The notes beneath the pieces were generated by a model. The model was not told where the DNA came from and did not search any database. It saw only the letters and a program-made list of their open reading frames with translations. DNA of 64,000 nt from Galaxea fascicularis (lineage: Eukaryota; Cnidaria; Anthozoa; Scleractinia; Euphylliidae), in contig OX419336.1 in NCBI GenBank assembly GCA_948470475.1, positions 1,029,501 to 1,093,500 of the forward strand. The letters run 5' to 3'. The position numbers and the translations under genes are program-made. Of this stretch, positions 10,101 through 30,600 are shown piece after piece; position 1 is the first letter of the stretch, and every line of letters starts with the position of its first letter.

Positions 10101-12076
10101 AAGCACACTGGTGATGGAAGTAGAGGAAATAATTAGCAGATTAGTTTCTAAATTCTCAGACCTGCACTGATGTACGTGACGTCTTCGATCAGCTGACCCG
10201 CCGCAGGCCACTGCTTGATTGTTCGGGACAACGACGACTCTAACCGAACACTAAGAGTTCGGCAGTTATTTTGGGAAATATTCATATGCTTAACGAAATA
10301 ACGAATCTTGTTGATACGGAATATGCTGAAGTTTTGACGCGTGCACAGTAAAGCTTTCATATATTCCCTATACCTGTCAATTGATCCAACAAAACAAGCA
10401 TTATGCACTAGTCAGCGGTATCACAAGTGGCCGGCGACTCCCACCTATCAAAACTGAGAACTGAAGAAGATCGGTTTGAATAAAGCAAAAATCTAATATT
10501 CTTCGCTTTTCTTTTTAACAATCGAGCCCGAAACGTTTTACAGCGAAAGAATGACTCTCAAGGGAGTCAGAACCTGTTTTACACAAACTCCTTCATTGTT
10601 CATGTGAAGTCACTTCTGGATTAAGAACTAAAAAACGAAAAAGAAACAAAACAAAACAAAATAAAATAAAACTCTTGTCTCGTCTGTAGCCAGTATGAGG
10701 CGAACAGGGGCACTTGCCTCTGTTGAAATTTCCTGGGTTTTTTTTTTTTTTCGCCTATATATTTAGTAGATTAAGAACAACAAAAGGTAAATGAATCTAT
10801 TAAAACGCATTCTACGTTTAATTCTTCGATAATGCTTAACTATAATTTTAGAGCGCACATGATATAGTGCTAGCGGTTTTCTCCAAGTGAAACAAGCTCA
10901 ATTCTCAGGATTTGTGCGCGGCGGTCACTTCCATTCGCTTCTATTCGGTTCGCTTTGGAAATACAGCGTCGACTCAGCAGTTTTTTCCACTCGAGAACGG
11001 TAAGAAGACTTTCAATGAGATGCCTTTTAAGTAAAACTCGATTCTAGCGCATCTTTTAAAATAGTGCTCGGTTGGAAAATATTTCCTGCTACGGGCCTGG
11101 CTGTCGCCAAGCTCGTCAAGCACGATTTATGGCTTAGCATCTGGTGACGCATGCTTGTAAACTGTTTCCGGTGACAATCTTGCCCTCGATCTATTTCGGC
11201 GGCAAATTTGCGCAAAACGTTAGCCCGCAAAACAGGTATCTTTTGCGTTTTCACGCGATTCTTTTATCTCAGCTGAAAACGCAAAATAAAAAAAACAGTA
11301 ATAAAACAATTCCTGTTCTGCAGGTTAGTAAAACGTCGTCGCACACGCGAGACACTTTGGCATCATGGTTCCCCATAACAATAATCGATTGGTTATTATC
11401 GACTGGGAACGCCGGATCTATGTGACATCCCAATTATGCTCTGAAAACTGAAATGGATACGGGTGATATGGTTAAGTACACCGCCAAAACATCTTGGATC
11501 AATTAGAGATCTCAAATGGCTTAATGATCATTTGCACAATACAATTTCATCATTTGTGAGCTACCAGTACGAAATTCTGGAATTTGCACAAAAGAATTGC
11601 CTATATTTCGCAATTTCGGTCCTTGTCGGAATAGGTCTAGCTTTAGAAGGTGAATCAAGGAAGCAAGAAAACTGGTTTGCAATCTCAACTTTACACTAGG
11701 TACTTTACACTGTGAGTATGTTGTCAGTCCGGTAAAGGCGCAATAATAGGGACCTTAAGCAGAGACGTTTTTGAGACGCGAACGGCAGCCGGAAGTTGGC
11801 ATTTCTTTTCCCTGGCGCTGGCTACAGATCTTTTTAAAGTGGTGTTGAGTTTGAAATACTTAAACAAGGGCTTGCCAACTGATTGGTTGAGTTCAGAGCA
11901 CACCAAAAACAGTTGTGTTCTCCTTCCGGTCACCGTCCGCGTCTCAAAAACGTCTTTGCTTAAGTTCTCTAATGCCGCAAATAACTAAGACACTTACTTG
12001 AGCGATAATAAGCTTCCAGTGACTCCAAGCAGCAGCAAATATAGACTATAAAAGCTATGAAGAAACGGACCTTCAT
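4105..12076 (-). CDS. Secreted ShK/TSP1 repeat protein, six exons
   Basis: Exons in transcript order are 12076-11998, 7628-7521, 6571-6422, 5650-5531, 4839-4666 and 4313-4143. Every internal exon starts with two bases of a codon and ends with one, so all join in frame. Exon 1 ([16 protein letters not shown]...) is a signal peptide. Exons 2 and 4 are ShK domains, with the C-D-R...C...GEC...NP-YM...C...SC..C pattern. Exons 3, 5 and 6 are TSP1 repeats (WGAW..W..CS..CGGG, six cysteines). Reading through the last donor gives a stop at 4105 and about 279 residues; a further spliced exon is possible. TSP1 repeats usually bind glycans or matrix. ShK modules occur in secreted enzymes and matrix proteins as well as in channel-blocking peptides, so no toxin role is implied. 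The product is probably extracellular, in mucus or matrix. No catalytic domain is visible. Confidence 0.8.
5945..6062 (-). pseudogene. Decayed TSP1 exon A in an intron of the ShK/TSP1 gene
   Basis: On the minus strand this aligns with the 3' half of the live TSP1 exon at 4143-4313. Shared pieces are CCCTCGGAA and the end TGTAACA...CCCAGGTAATGA. It still has a donor GTAATG, but a frameshift separates the CxxxxxPRN part from the last cysteine block. The second of the paired C-terminal cysteines and the CGGG start are gone. It is best read as a dead copy skipped between live exons at 6422 and 5650. Confidence 0.6.
6995..7110 (-). pseudogene. Decayed TSP1 exon B with a destroyed donor
   Basis: The minus strand ends GGTTGTAACAGTCCGGC, then GATAATGACTATATC. 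The matching relic A has GGTAATGATTATATC, so the donor GT here has become AT. The rest aligns loosely to TSP1 coding sequence and contains stops. Flanking intron sequence also matches (CTGACCAAAGCAAG at both 5811 and 6878), so the whole block, not just the exon, was duplicated. Confidence 0.55.
7807..8384. mobile_element. hAT-type MITE with 8-bp target duplication
   Basis: The termini are TAGGCCTTTCTCGATTATGC on the left and the inverse of TAGGCCTTTCTGGATTATGC on the right, 23 of 24 bases matching over the longer terminal repeat. The element is flanked on both sides by the exact 8-bp direct repeat GAGGTGAG (7799-7806 and 8385-8392), the size made by hAT transposases. The 578-bp interior has repeated GCATTTTTT blocks and no coding capacity, so it is non-autonomous. 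It sits in intron 1 of the ShK/TSP1 gene. Confidence 0.85.
9051..9624 (-). mobile_element. LINE reverse-transcriptase C-terminal relic (frameshifted)
   Basis: Two minus-strand frames join end to end through a one-base shift near 9335. The first has [15 protein letters not shown]...LNTLGITFQ, resembling the K-E-hF-R...LGV-F segment of CR1/jockey/L2-like RTs. The second continues [20 protein letters not shown], then [10 protein letters not shown] and [10 protein letters not shown], the usual palm-to-thumb end of these proteins. The 5' part and the endonuclease are absent. It is a dead, truncated copy in intron 1 of the ShK/TSP1 gene. Confidence 0.7.
9763..9837. repeat. 35-bp near-perfect hairpin
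   Basis: Left arm 9763-9797 and right arm 9803-9837 are complementary except for one or two positions, with a 5-base loop. The inner arm is AACAATGCAATGTGTAAT and its complement follows the loop. It may be a tiny foldback element or a replication-born palindrome. No coding role is visible. Confidence 0.8.
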
Positions 12077-12187
12077 GGTTTAAATTGGACGACACGAAAA
12101 ACAGCAATTTTGACACTGGATCTACCAAAGGTTCATGCAGAGTGACGTTTGAAGACCCTCACTCTTTGTTTAATGTCTTTCCGTCAG

Positions 12188-12195
12188 TGACGTCA
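12188..12195. promoter_or_regulatory. Perfect CRE palindrome upstream of the ShK/TSP1 gene
   Basis: TGACGTCA lies about 110 bases upstream of the start codon at 12076. It is the full consensus for CREB/ATF bZIP factors and sits where a proximal promoter would be. Function is inferred from position only. Confidence 0.3.
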
Positions 12196-14084
12196 AAAGG
12201 TCGATTAACACCCATAGCGAACTCCGTGTTGAAAAGCCCTTTCGAGGAAAGTTAACTCGCTGAAATATTTTTTAAAAGATACGCGGTTTGTTATCTGAAA
12301 TGGAAAGGAGAAATCTGGAAATCACTTTAATCTAGGCTTTCATCAGACATTATGGCAAAATATTTTGCAGAAGACTGTGTTCTGTAATGTGTTATAGCCC
12401 TGCACCCGCCCGTCCCTGAAAAGCTCTTGCTATCCCGTATAACTCGAGGCCTTCTAACCATTCTCGGAGGACGATGTTGAAGCTTGAATAGGAATACTCG
12501 AAAAAAAGACGTTCGGCGGGAAATCGTGCGCGACCCGTCAAGCTCGTGACACCGGAAGTCAGGTTCCAGTGCACTGTTCTGCGCTGTTCAGGTCGTATTC
12601 CTCAACCAGAATAGGAACGAGCAGATCAGACTTGAAACAACTCACGCCCTTGTATCACTGGTGATCGTGGTTGTTTATCTTCTATCGTAAATGGTCGCAA
12701 CCTGCCTTCTGACTGGTCTTTTCTCAAACCAAGAGCTGCACGAAGACACCATAATGGCGTCAATGTTGATTTACGATGATCATGATGACGCCCCCTGTAG
12801 CAAGGTTGGAGTTCTTCCATAAAATATCACGGCTCAAGCGCGAACCGCCATCAGGTTGGTTCCTGCCTGGGAAACAAAATTTTAACGCCTGGCGCTGACC
12901 ACGAACTCGTTAAGCTCCGGCTTTCACGGCTGCCCTCGCTTCTGGAGTCATTTAACTTGTGTGGGAATGGAGGTGGGAAAAGCAAACGTTCGCGCAAACA
13001 ACCCCACGAAACGGCCAACGTACGACTATTCAAACACGTGCTTATCAAACCAATGGACAAATCAAACATAACGGCAGCAACCACGTTCCCTTGGAAACAC
13101 ATTTATTTAATAGGCGTCAAATTAAATGCACAGCTTTCAGTCTCTTTACAGTAAAACTTTTTTTACAGTGGTGGATGAAGACCATCGCTCGAGTTTGAGG
13201 CAACACGCAACCGGTACCAACTCCAAAAACCGCAACAAGGTCAACAAAAGCCTGTATTTGGCGTTATCACTCACCTCGCGCGTTATACGTTTCGTACATA
13301 TCTTGCCGTCCCCAACAAAACGATATTGTGAGATAATCAAATTAAAAGTTTGGCGAAGAAAGTGCGGGCATGGCGATTTCTACCACATTCTCCTTACCTT
13401 TAACGACGTACCTACTGACCAGCGGTCTTACACAGTTTACCCTTCCCATTGTGTAAGATGATAGAGTTCGAATGATCGCAAATTAATTGCCAAAACTGAC
13501 ACGAATTTATCTGTTTCGCATCCATCGCGTCGTCGCTTGTTCGGATACTTTAAAATGCCAACCATGGCACCCATTGCAATACGAGTAGTCACGCGGGGAA
13601 ATCAGTGCCGCGAGTCGCGTTTCCGCGAGATTAACCATAACGCGGCAAAAATCCGTTCACATACTCTATCTCAAGCGCTTTCTTTCATAAATTTAGTGTT
13701 ATACAACTAAGAATGAAGTTGAACGGGGAGAGAATTTGGCACAGGAGAATGCTTGACTGGGTACAAGCCACGAAAATTACAGAGAACGATTAAAAACCGT
13801 GTATTCTTTACGGGAAAGAAGGGGAGAGGGGGAGGGGAAATGAGAAATTTTCATATCTGGTTTGACTCTCTCCTCTCCCACTATAAACATGTGCTTAGCA
13901 AATATTGTCACTGGTTCTTTCCCAACACTTCAAGGCGAAAAGTTTCTGGCTCTTGGTTTTTGCTTCGTTTAGCGAGGCCCGAAGCACCACAGCCTTGCAA
14001 GAATCCATAGTGGTAGACATGTAAGCTTGATAAACAAATGGTGATTCTTGTAGGGCTGTGGTCGTGAAGGGGAAGTCGAATAAT
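12196..14084. other. Intergenic stretch between the ShK/TSP1 gene and HSPA9
   Basis: No gene was recognised. A minus-strand frame of 64 codons at 12626-12820 has even composition but no domain and no clear splice context, and is not called. The 3' UTR of HSPA9 should start at 14084. A possible AATAAA on the minus strand lies about 1 kb away near 13104, and nothing closer was found. Confidence 0.45.
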
Positions 14085-23489
<9,405 letters not shown>

Positions 23490-24658
23490 TTTGCGACTAT
23501 TGATGGGTTGTATGTCGAGATTTTTCGTGGAAGTACTTATCTTCTTGATCTGATGCAAGGCTGCAAGTCGCACGAGACGTTCTTACGTAAGACTGCGCGT
23601 GCGCACGCTGACTCAGGCCATGTTCCATATTAGGGAGGGTAGTGCTCAGGCTCTCTCGAACTTGTAAGTGTTTGTTCAGTTCGCGTGAAGAGGAACAAAA
23701 AATCCAAACGTTTTGGGCTCGTCTTGCGAACATGGTTCCTTCAGTTTATGATGTTAGCGCAAATTATTTACTTTTCTCTATCGTGTTTTGGGCTCCTGGT
23801 GATAGGCATTTAGTGGCCAGAACAAAGTGACTTTTCTTTACACGAAGTATACACACCTTGTAGAGCCAAAGAAAAAAAGTTAGAGTTATAAAATATTGGA
23901 GATTTCTTTGGCCACAATATAATATGCCAGATATTGTCGCACGGACCATATTGTTTTTTCTTCGATACACCTGGTGGTGAATTTCATGAGTCTGATCGGT
24001 TGAGATGGTCAGCTTATCTTCGCTCCTTCGTTTCGCGAATTCTGCTTGTATTGTAGTTAGGAACAATACGAGCTGGTGTTGTTATGCGGTGAATTCAACA
24101 TTTGACCATGGCAGCTTGAATAGAAAAGCTGCCTTTCAAGCGGCTAAAGTATTCAGCCATCAAGACTGGCCACTCTTGTTTCAACGAGTACCGTACATGC
24201 GTAATTAATTGAAACTTTTGTCAATTCACGATGACTTTGCTCCAGAAGTTTGAGAATCCTCTGGTGACGTTCAGAAGCATTGTTTTGTAGTTCCAACTAT
24301 ATCATTTCTAAATTTGCGAGAACCGGGGCTCATGGAAAGCCGGTTATCAGCAGTTTAAACCGCTTACAAGATTAACTTCAGATCCTAAACCGTGCGCCTT
24401 TCAATGTCTTCCGGAAACAGAATTTAAGTCCCTCACAACAAGCTCAGAGTGAATTATTAATAAACAAAAGCGTGTTACCAGCTAAGATTCCCACTGTCCT
24501 CCATCCCCTGTCACCATTTTTTCATGGGACAACCAGACATTCTGACAGGTGGCAGAAAGAAATATTGTCTTTAGCACTGAAAACCTTATTTATCTCAAAG
24601 CAGCCGGGACACGACAGTCAGGACATAGGCGTCCATAACCTTAAACGTTAAACACATC
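23490..24658. promoter_or_regulatory. Head-to-head promoter interval between HSPA9 and the seven-module thioredoxin gene
   Basis: The two start codons are 1170 bases apart and point away from each other. No gene, and no repeat other than short AT-rich tracts, was seen between them. The HSPA9 side is GC-rich with the NRF-1-type cluster. The other side has no TATA box at a convincing place and no full ER-stress element (CCAAT-N9-CCACG). One interval probably serves both genes; whether they share control is not shown by the sequence. Confidence 0.45.
23583..23615. promoter_or_regulatory. NRF-1, PAR-bZIP and AP-1 type sites upstream of HSPA9
   Basis: Reading the minus strand, 23605-23594 is TGCGCACGCGCA, a full match to the NRF-1 consensus YGCGCAYGCGCR. 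NRF-1 is an activator of nuclear genes for mitochondrial proteins in animals. TTACGTAA (23583-23590, PAR-bZIP type) and TGACTCA (23609-23615, AP-1 type) flank it. The cluster is about 95-125 bases upstream of the HSPA9 start codon in the GC-richest part of the divergent interval. The motif matches are direct; function is inferred. Confidence 0.5.
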
Positions 24659-27600
24659 ATGAGGACGGGGAAATACTTGGTATTAGTTTTTATGAATTTA
24701 GTGTTTTCTGTTGTGTGTGAACCAGAGGAGCCACTTGATAGAGGTAGGTGGTAAATCCGTTCAAAGAGGGTTAGATGATTATTGAAAGCAGCTTCAGGTT
24801 CAGATTTTCAATTTTTTCGAAATAAAATTTAATTACAGGTTGGGGAGAGGACATTGCATGGAAAACGCTGGACGATGGCTTAAATGAGGCAAAAAAGAGG
24901 TATGGTTACTTATAAAACGAAAACTTAAGCTGAGACCAAAATAACACAAGCCAAAATAAGTACAATATTGTTATACGGACTTTCGCCACAAATGGCGATC
25001 GTTTAGGACTAGTGCTACTGATTCGAAGAATGTACTCATCATACTTTATAATAGTCGCCGATTTGACACAGCTTTTGTGCTTTTTGCAGTACAAAAAGTC
25101 TTAACTTTGGCTATCTTTAATCTGAACATCATACACGACTGACTGCCGAAAAATAAAACATTTTCGCTCATTTAATTGGTGTCGCTTTTGCAAAGTCTGA
25201 GGTAAAATCGTAAATGGTGCTTGAAGTGTGGGAATTTGCTGTGAACCGATTAAAATGATAATAGTGGATTATGTTGTGCAAATTTGTTCAGTTCTTGAAG
25301 CGAGTTAATTTGTGAAATCCGTTTTTTGTTCCAGCTATCTCAGTACTTTAGTCCGCTCACGTGTTATTAAATCGTAATTAAGATTGCGAGGAGACAATTA
25401 TTTTGCATGTGTAGGTAAACGCCCTTTAATTTTCAATCGTGACGCCAATATAAACCAAAATTGGACTTCAATTGTCATGGAACAAGCTTTTCTAAAAACA
25501 ATTATATCAAGACGTTTCCCCGCGACAAATTATAAACTGCTGATCCTGTTCCACTCACAGCACCACATTAATGGTAATGGTAATGGATTTATATACCGCA
25601 TTTTCTATGTATATATATTCAAATGCGGTTTACATCATCCAACCCACCCAACCCATGAAATCATGAAATAGCAGAAAGACCAGACCAGCACACCGGGAAC
25701 TCCATGCCCTTTAGGGTAGAATATTTTGCTCGTGTAGGCGATCCATTTGTTAATAAAGACAGGTAGCAAAGAATTAAAGTTTACAAACACGTCATAAAAA
25801 AGCAAACAATAGATTATAATTTTACCCAATCCTTTTTTGCTGCAATGTTTTCGGTATTTCATAATAAAAAAAATGTTTTCATTTCTTGACACTGCCTCGA
25901 TATAGCCGACCGCTTTAGAGCTGAAATCTGGGAAGGAGATTGAGAAAAGACGGTGTAAACTAGTTGAGAATAAAATGAACTGATAAGAGCAGCTATAACA
26001 TAACCAAACCTGAAGCAATATTATAGAACCCCAACCCCTGCCGTCTGAGAGTTGATCACGCTTAACAAATTTGAGAGCTCAGTGTTTGATTATGTTTTCC
26101 ATCAAGCATTTTTTCCTCCACGCAGTGATAAACCATTGATGTTGCTTATTCATAAGACTTGGTGTGGAGGATGTAAAGGTACTGTTCATTCTCCATATTA
26201 CATTATTGCCGGAATACATAAGATGAAGAAAGACAACAGAGAAGTAGGAAACTAATCACAATTGTGACAGGTACACAGCCACTAGAAACAAATATCACCG
26301 TTTTTCTTTTCTGTCTGTCACCTTTCTCGTCCCTCAGGTATTACATTACCGTGGAGAGAAGATTTTTCTAGCCGCTGTCAGAAAAACAAAAAAATCATAT
26401 CTTTTCCACTTTCCTAAAAAACGTTTACCTGGGAACAAAGTTGAAACAAACTATACTTTGTGATTTTAAATTTTAACTTCATTTGCCCCCAGGAAAGCTA
26501 AAAGGAATTCCTTTTCCACTCTTACCAAAATTTAAGGAAGTCAGTAGCATTTCGCCGAGAAAAGGTTACTTTTATGATCACAAGTGTCCAATTTAGGTTT
26601 AATTACTGACAAATATTCTGCTAAGAAACTGTTAGGGTTCCTTGATAATAAAATCGATTCATGATCAGCTAATGGTGAATTCTACTGATTATCAGAAGAT
26701 GCTGAGAGACTATTAAAATATGCTTTTGATGTCCTCAAAAGTTAAAGCTGTTCAGTTTCCCTTTGGCAAGGATAGAAGTACCCTCAAGTACCGTGAACTG
26801 TGGCATAAAAGAGAGAAAAAAAGAGGAGCTACAATAACTTCGAAGTAAAGCTCATCTTAACTTTTTGTTTCTGTTTGCAGCCTTAAAATCTGTGTTTTCC
26901 CAGTCTCAGGAAATAGCAGACCTTAGTAAAGACTTTGTGATGGTCAATGTAGAGGTATCTATTATAGATGTCCAGTTTAATGTAACATGAGATAAAAATA
27001 GAACGTTAGAGACAAAAGTTGAACGTATTGGCAACGTGATGACGATGATGGTCATGCAAATTAAATAATTGACGTTTTCACTTTTCCAGGTCTTAATTAG
27101 TGATGAATGTGAGTAAAAATGACGTCCTTCTTGTTTTCGTGTATTCTGAGAGACTTGCATTAATCGGTCAGCCTTTATTAAGTGGTTACTTCGCCAATTT
27201 CCCCGAGGATGACAATTTAACACATGTTCGACTGTAATAGTGATGATGATGACGATGATGATGACGACAATGAAAACAATACGGATACTAATAGTAACTG
27301 ATAGAGACAATGAGAACGATAACATTAATGTCATTAAAAAGGAAGAGAAACAAAAAATTTCTGCAATTCACTGGAAACTCAAAAGAATGGACTACCCCAT
27401 AACAAAGTAGTAACGCTTAAAAAAAATTATCTTTAGGACGAGGAGGAACCAAAGGATGAAAAATACAGTCCAGACGGAAAATATATTCCAAGAATCTTGT
27501 TTCTGTGTAAGTATAACAGAAATCACGACCTGTCGACTTCTGATATTTTAAGGCCACCGCAAACGAAGAAACATTGTTTTCCCTGTTTGCGCGCACACGC

Positions 27601-30600
27601 ACTTTCAGAAACATTTTGCTGCCTCGACAAATGTTTCCTCGTTTGCGCAGTAAGGAAGTAAAACAATTTTTTTTGCTTTGAGCTCGTTTGCGCACCCAAG
27701 AAACATTTCGAGAAACAATGTTTCCACAAAAATGTTTCCTCGTTTGCGGGGGCCTTTACTCTTTATAAAATATACATTAATTAAAAGTGATCGGTTGGCC
27801 AAGCCTTCTTTCTGTAGCTCATTAACCGCGGGAAAGTGCACAAACAGTTGATTCATAGTTGCTTGTGACCTTGATGTACAGCTAATAAACGAGAAAGGTA
27901 TGGAGTACTAAAATATTTTCCGCTTTTCCTGTAGCATCCAGTGGCGAGGTTATGGAGGACGTTTATAATAAAAACGGAAAGCACAAGGAAACCAAATATT
28001 ATTATGGAAGAACCTCTCAAAGTAAGTAAAAGATGAGATGACTCTGTAAACCAGACAGGGAAATCAAGTGCGAATCAATGCAGCTAATAGAGGCGATGAA
28101 GTCTAGTGGTAAACTTGTTGGCTGATAGTTACGGTGTTTTTGATCTGTTTTCTTTTTAACCTGCTCCTTGAACTCATCCTTGGGTTGTTAGCATGGAGGA
28201 AGACTAGTTCCTATAAGACAGATTGTCCGTACTTTTACGTTAGGTCTATCTCTAGTCAGCACACAAAAATGTTGAACTTCATTAGTGTGTAAAGTTGAAA
28301 GGCCATAGCAATGGTAATAACCGAAATATTCCTTATTTGTAAAAGGAAATTTTAATGTTTTTGAGGGATCTTGGAGATAACTTTTTCCTATAATTTTGTT
28401 TTTGCTCAGTCGTGGATAGCATGAAGTCAGTGTTAAAATCCAATGGAAAAGACGTAGTAGAGGAGGACGAGGGAGCACCAGAGGTCATAGAAAACAACTT
28501 TCTCGCCAGAGGTGAGTCCACCCAGATATAAAAAATCTAAACCTCAATCAGGGAGTTCTATGAAGAGCTTAAGTTTTAAGGGCAAGTAGGTCTCAGCGGA
28601 AGTATACAACAAGGTAGCCGTGGTGCCATTTGCGATTTCTCATACGCTGTATAACCATAAATGCGATCTATTCACCCCTGAACCAGGCGATGATAACAAC
28701 GACATAAAGGCAGTACCCAGCTAACATTTGATTTGTTTGCACAGGTTTTGGTGACCGCATAAAGTGGGTTACTTATGAAGCAGGATTAGAGGAGATCAAA
28801 GAGAGGTAACAGTAACAACTACTTCTACCTGGTTTGTTTTCAATTTTTTTCCCCAACGTTTTCGTCACAAGCTCAGTGTCAATAAAAAGGGGCTTACGGC
28901 TCCCCGGCTCTGGACCTAAAAGGGCGGGACTCCAGGACTAATTTTTCGGGGCTTTTGCTTTAGGGACCAGACAAAAATGGCCAGGATTCCAGGCAGTGAA
29001 ACGATCGGGCTGAGGTCTACGAGGCAAAAAATTCAGGGATCTGGAACTCCTGGGTTTTCCCCTTTGGGATCCTGACAAATGTGATAATCTTCAAAGTGCG
29101 TTTTTCCACGACTTCAAAACCCACGTAGGGGTCTCCCGCGAGGCCGTTCTTTTCATATGGTTTTTGGCGTATGCGTGTTGTAGCAACCAAAAGAATAAGG
29201 TTAAATACTGACCTGTGTATCACTTACTCACCCACAGTTACTCTGATTATACTGATTTTATTTCAGTGATAAATTGATGTTACTTCTAATTCACAAGACA
29301 TGGTGCGGTTCTTGTAAAGGTATTTTATGTTCAAAGTTCAGTGAATCTTGATATTTTCAACAACGACTGATTTTGGAAAATAACCCGTAATAAATGAAGT
29401 AACATTTTGCAGCTCTGAAGCCCAAACTTGCCGCCTCAAAGGAGTTTTCCCAAATGAGTAGACACTTCGTTATGGTTAACACAGAGGATGAGGAAGAACC
29501 AAAGGGTAGCCAGTTTGTGGTGGATGGAGAGTACATTCCCAGAGTTCTTTTCCTCAGTAAGTTTAGCTAACAGTGAATTTTAATCTACAGTTGTCGTTGA
29601 GTGCCAAAAATTAGCTTCTCCTTTTATTTCTGTATCTACATATTACGAAACTAGCGGCGGCTACGTACCCAGCAGTTTTCGTCTGAAAGGTTATGTTCCA
29701 TAACCAATTTATTTTGTTTATCTGGTGTGACAGACCCAAACAATGATTGGCTGCATCTTGATCTGCTTCTACTGACAAGCAAACCCAATTTCAACGCAAA
29801 ACTGTCTGCTCCAGTTTTTCTTCTGTTGTTGTTTTGCAGAAGCGAATCTGTGTTTTGGTTTCCGCGGTCAAAGTCATTGAACTTAAATTGCTTTTGATAT
29901 CCTTTGTCTTTATAGATCCTGAAGGAAAGGTCATTGACGAGATTTGGAATGAAGGAACAAAACATCCTCACGTGAAATATTACTACAGCAGTCCACAAGA
30001 ATGTATGTCAGAAAACTCATCGTAACGATGATTAAATTTTCTTTAATTTGTCGCATTGCCCTAAGGCCTGAGCTAAGTTCACTATGTTACGAGCGCCTGG
30101 CAAAGAGAATTGGAAAGAGTCGGCGGAAGTCGAAGGAGTGGCTTTGAACATGCGCTCTGGCCATTCAAATCCTCCAATTTACCACACCGCTTCCTGAGGA
30201 CACACACGTCACGGGGCAGCCAGGGCAGCAGGAGTCCCTGCCTCGTTAGAAAATCAAAGCTTCGCCTCTACACTGTTAAGAACAGTAATTTCAAAAAGAA
30301 ATCTGTGTGGTGAAAAAGGAAAGGGCAGCAATCGCAGCATACAGCATACATAGGCGTGCAAAACAAATCCGGCCTAATCTCATAGTGCATGGTATATAAT
30401 AGCAAACAGGTCAACCCAACGACCTATGACAATATTCGTTATTACTTTGTTGTACATGTATAGTGATAGCAGCGATGAAGAGGGCTCTGAAAATGAAAGG
30501 AACAGGATTTGCAGGTAAGGAATGACTTACTCCAAGATACATTTAAAGAGGATTTTTTCTTGGCTGAAAGGTTTTTAAAAAATTCACACACGAAGTTTTG

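Larger units (their letters stand above)
8393..11997. other. Remainder of intron 1 of the ShK/TSP1 gene
   Basis: Apart from the LINE relic and the hairpin, this contains only low-complexity patches: CAAAA/TAAAA runs near 10640-10675, a T run near 10738-10752, and short CGTGAA-type repeats near 8570-8700. The open frames around 10148-11699 show no domain or paired splice sites. No further TSP1 or ShK exon was found when searching for the CCACCTCCACA-type complement of CGGG. Confidence 0.5.
24839..28511 (+). other. Thioredoxin module 1 (CGGC)
   Basis: Exons 24839-24899, 26126-26178, 26881-26954, 27437-27506, 27935-28021, 28410-28511. The active site is WCGGC. The acidic insert [20 protein letters not shown] is very close to the corresponding TXNDC12 block, so this module looks the most ancestral-like. 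Its 102-base last exon gives a longer, acidic linker to module 2. Confidence 0.88.

Noticed and set aside
12626..12820. 64-codon minus-strand frame between the ShK/TSP1 gene and HSPA9
   Set aside because: Even composition but no domain, no signal peptide and no convincing splice partner.
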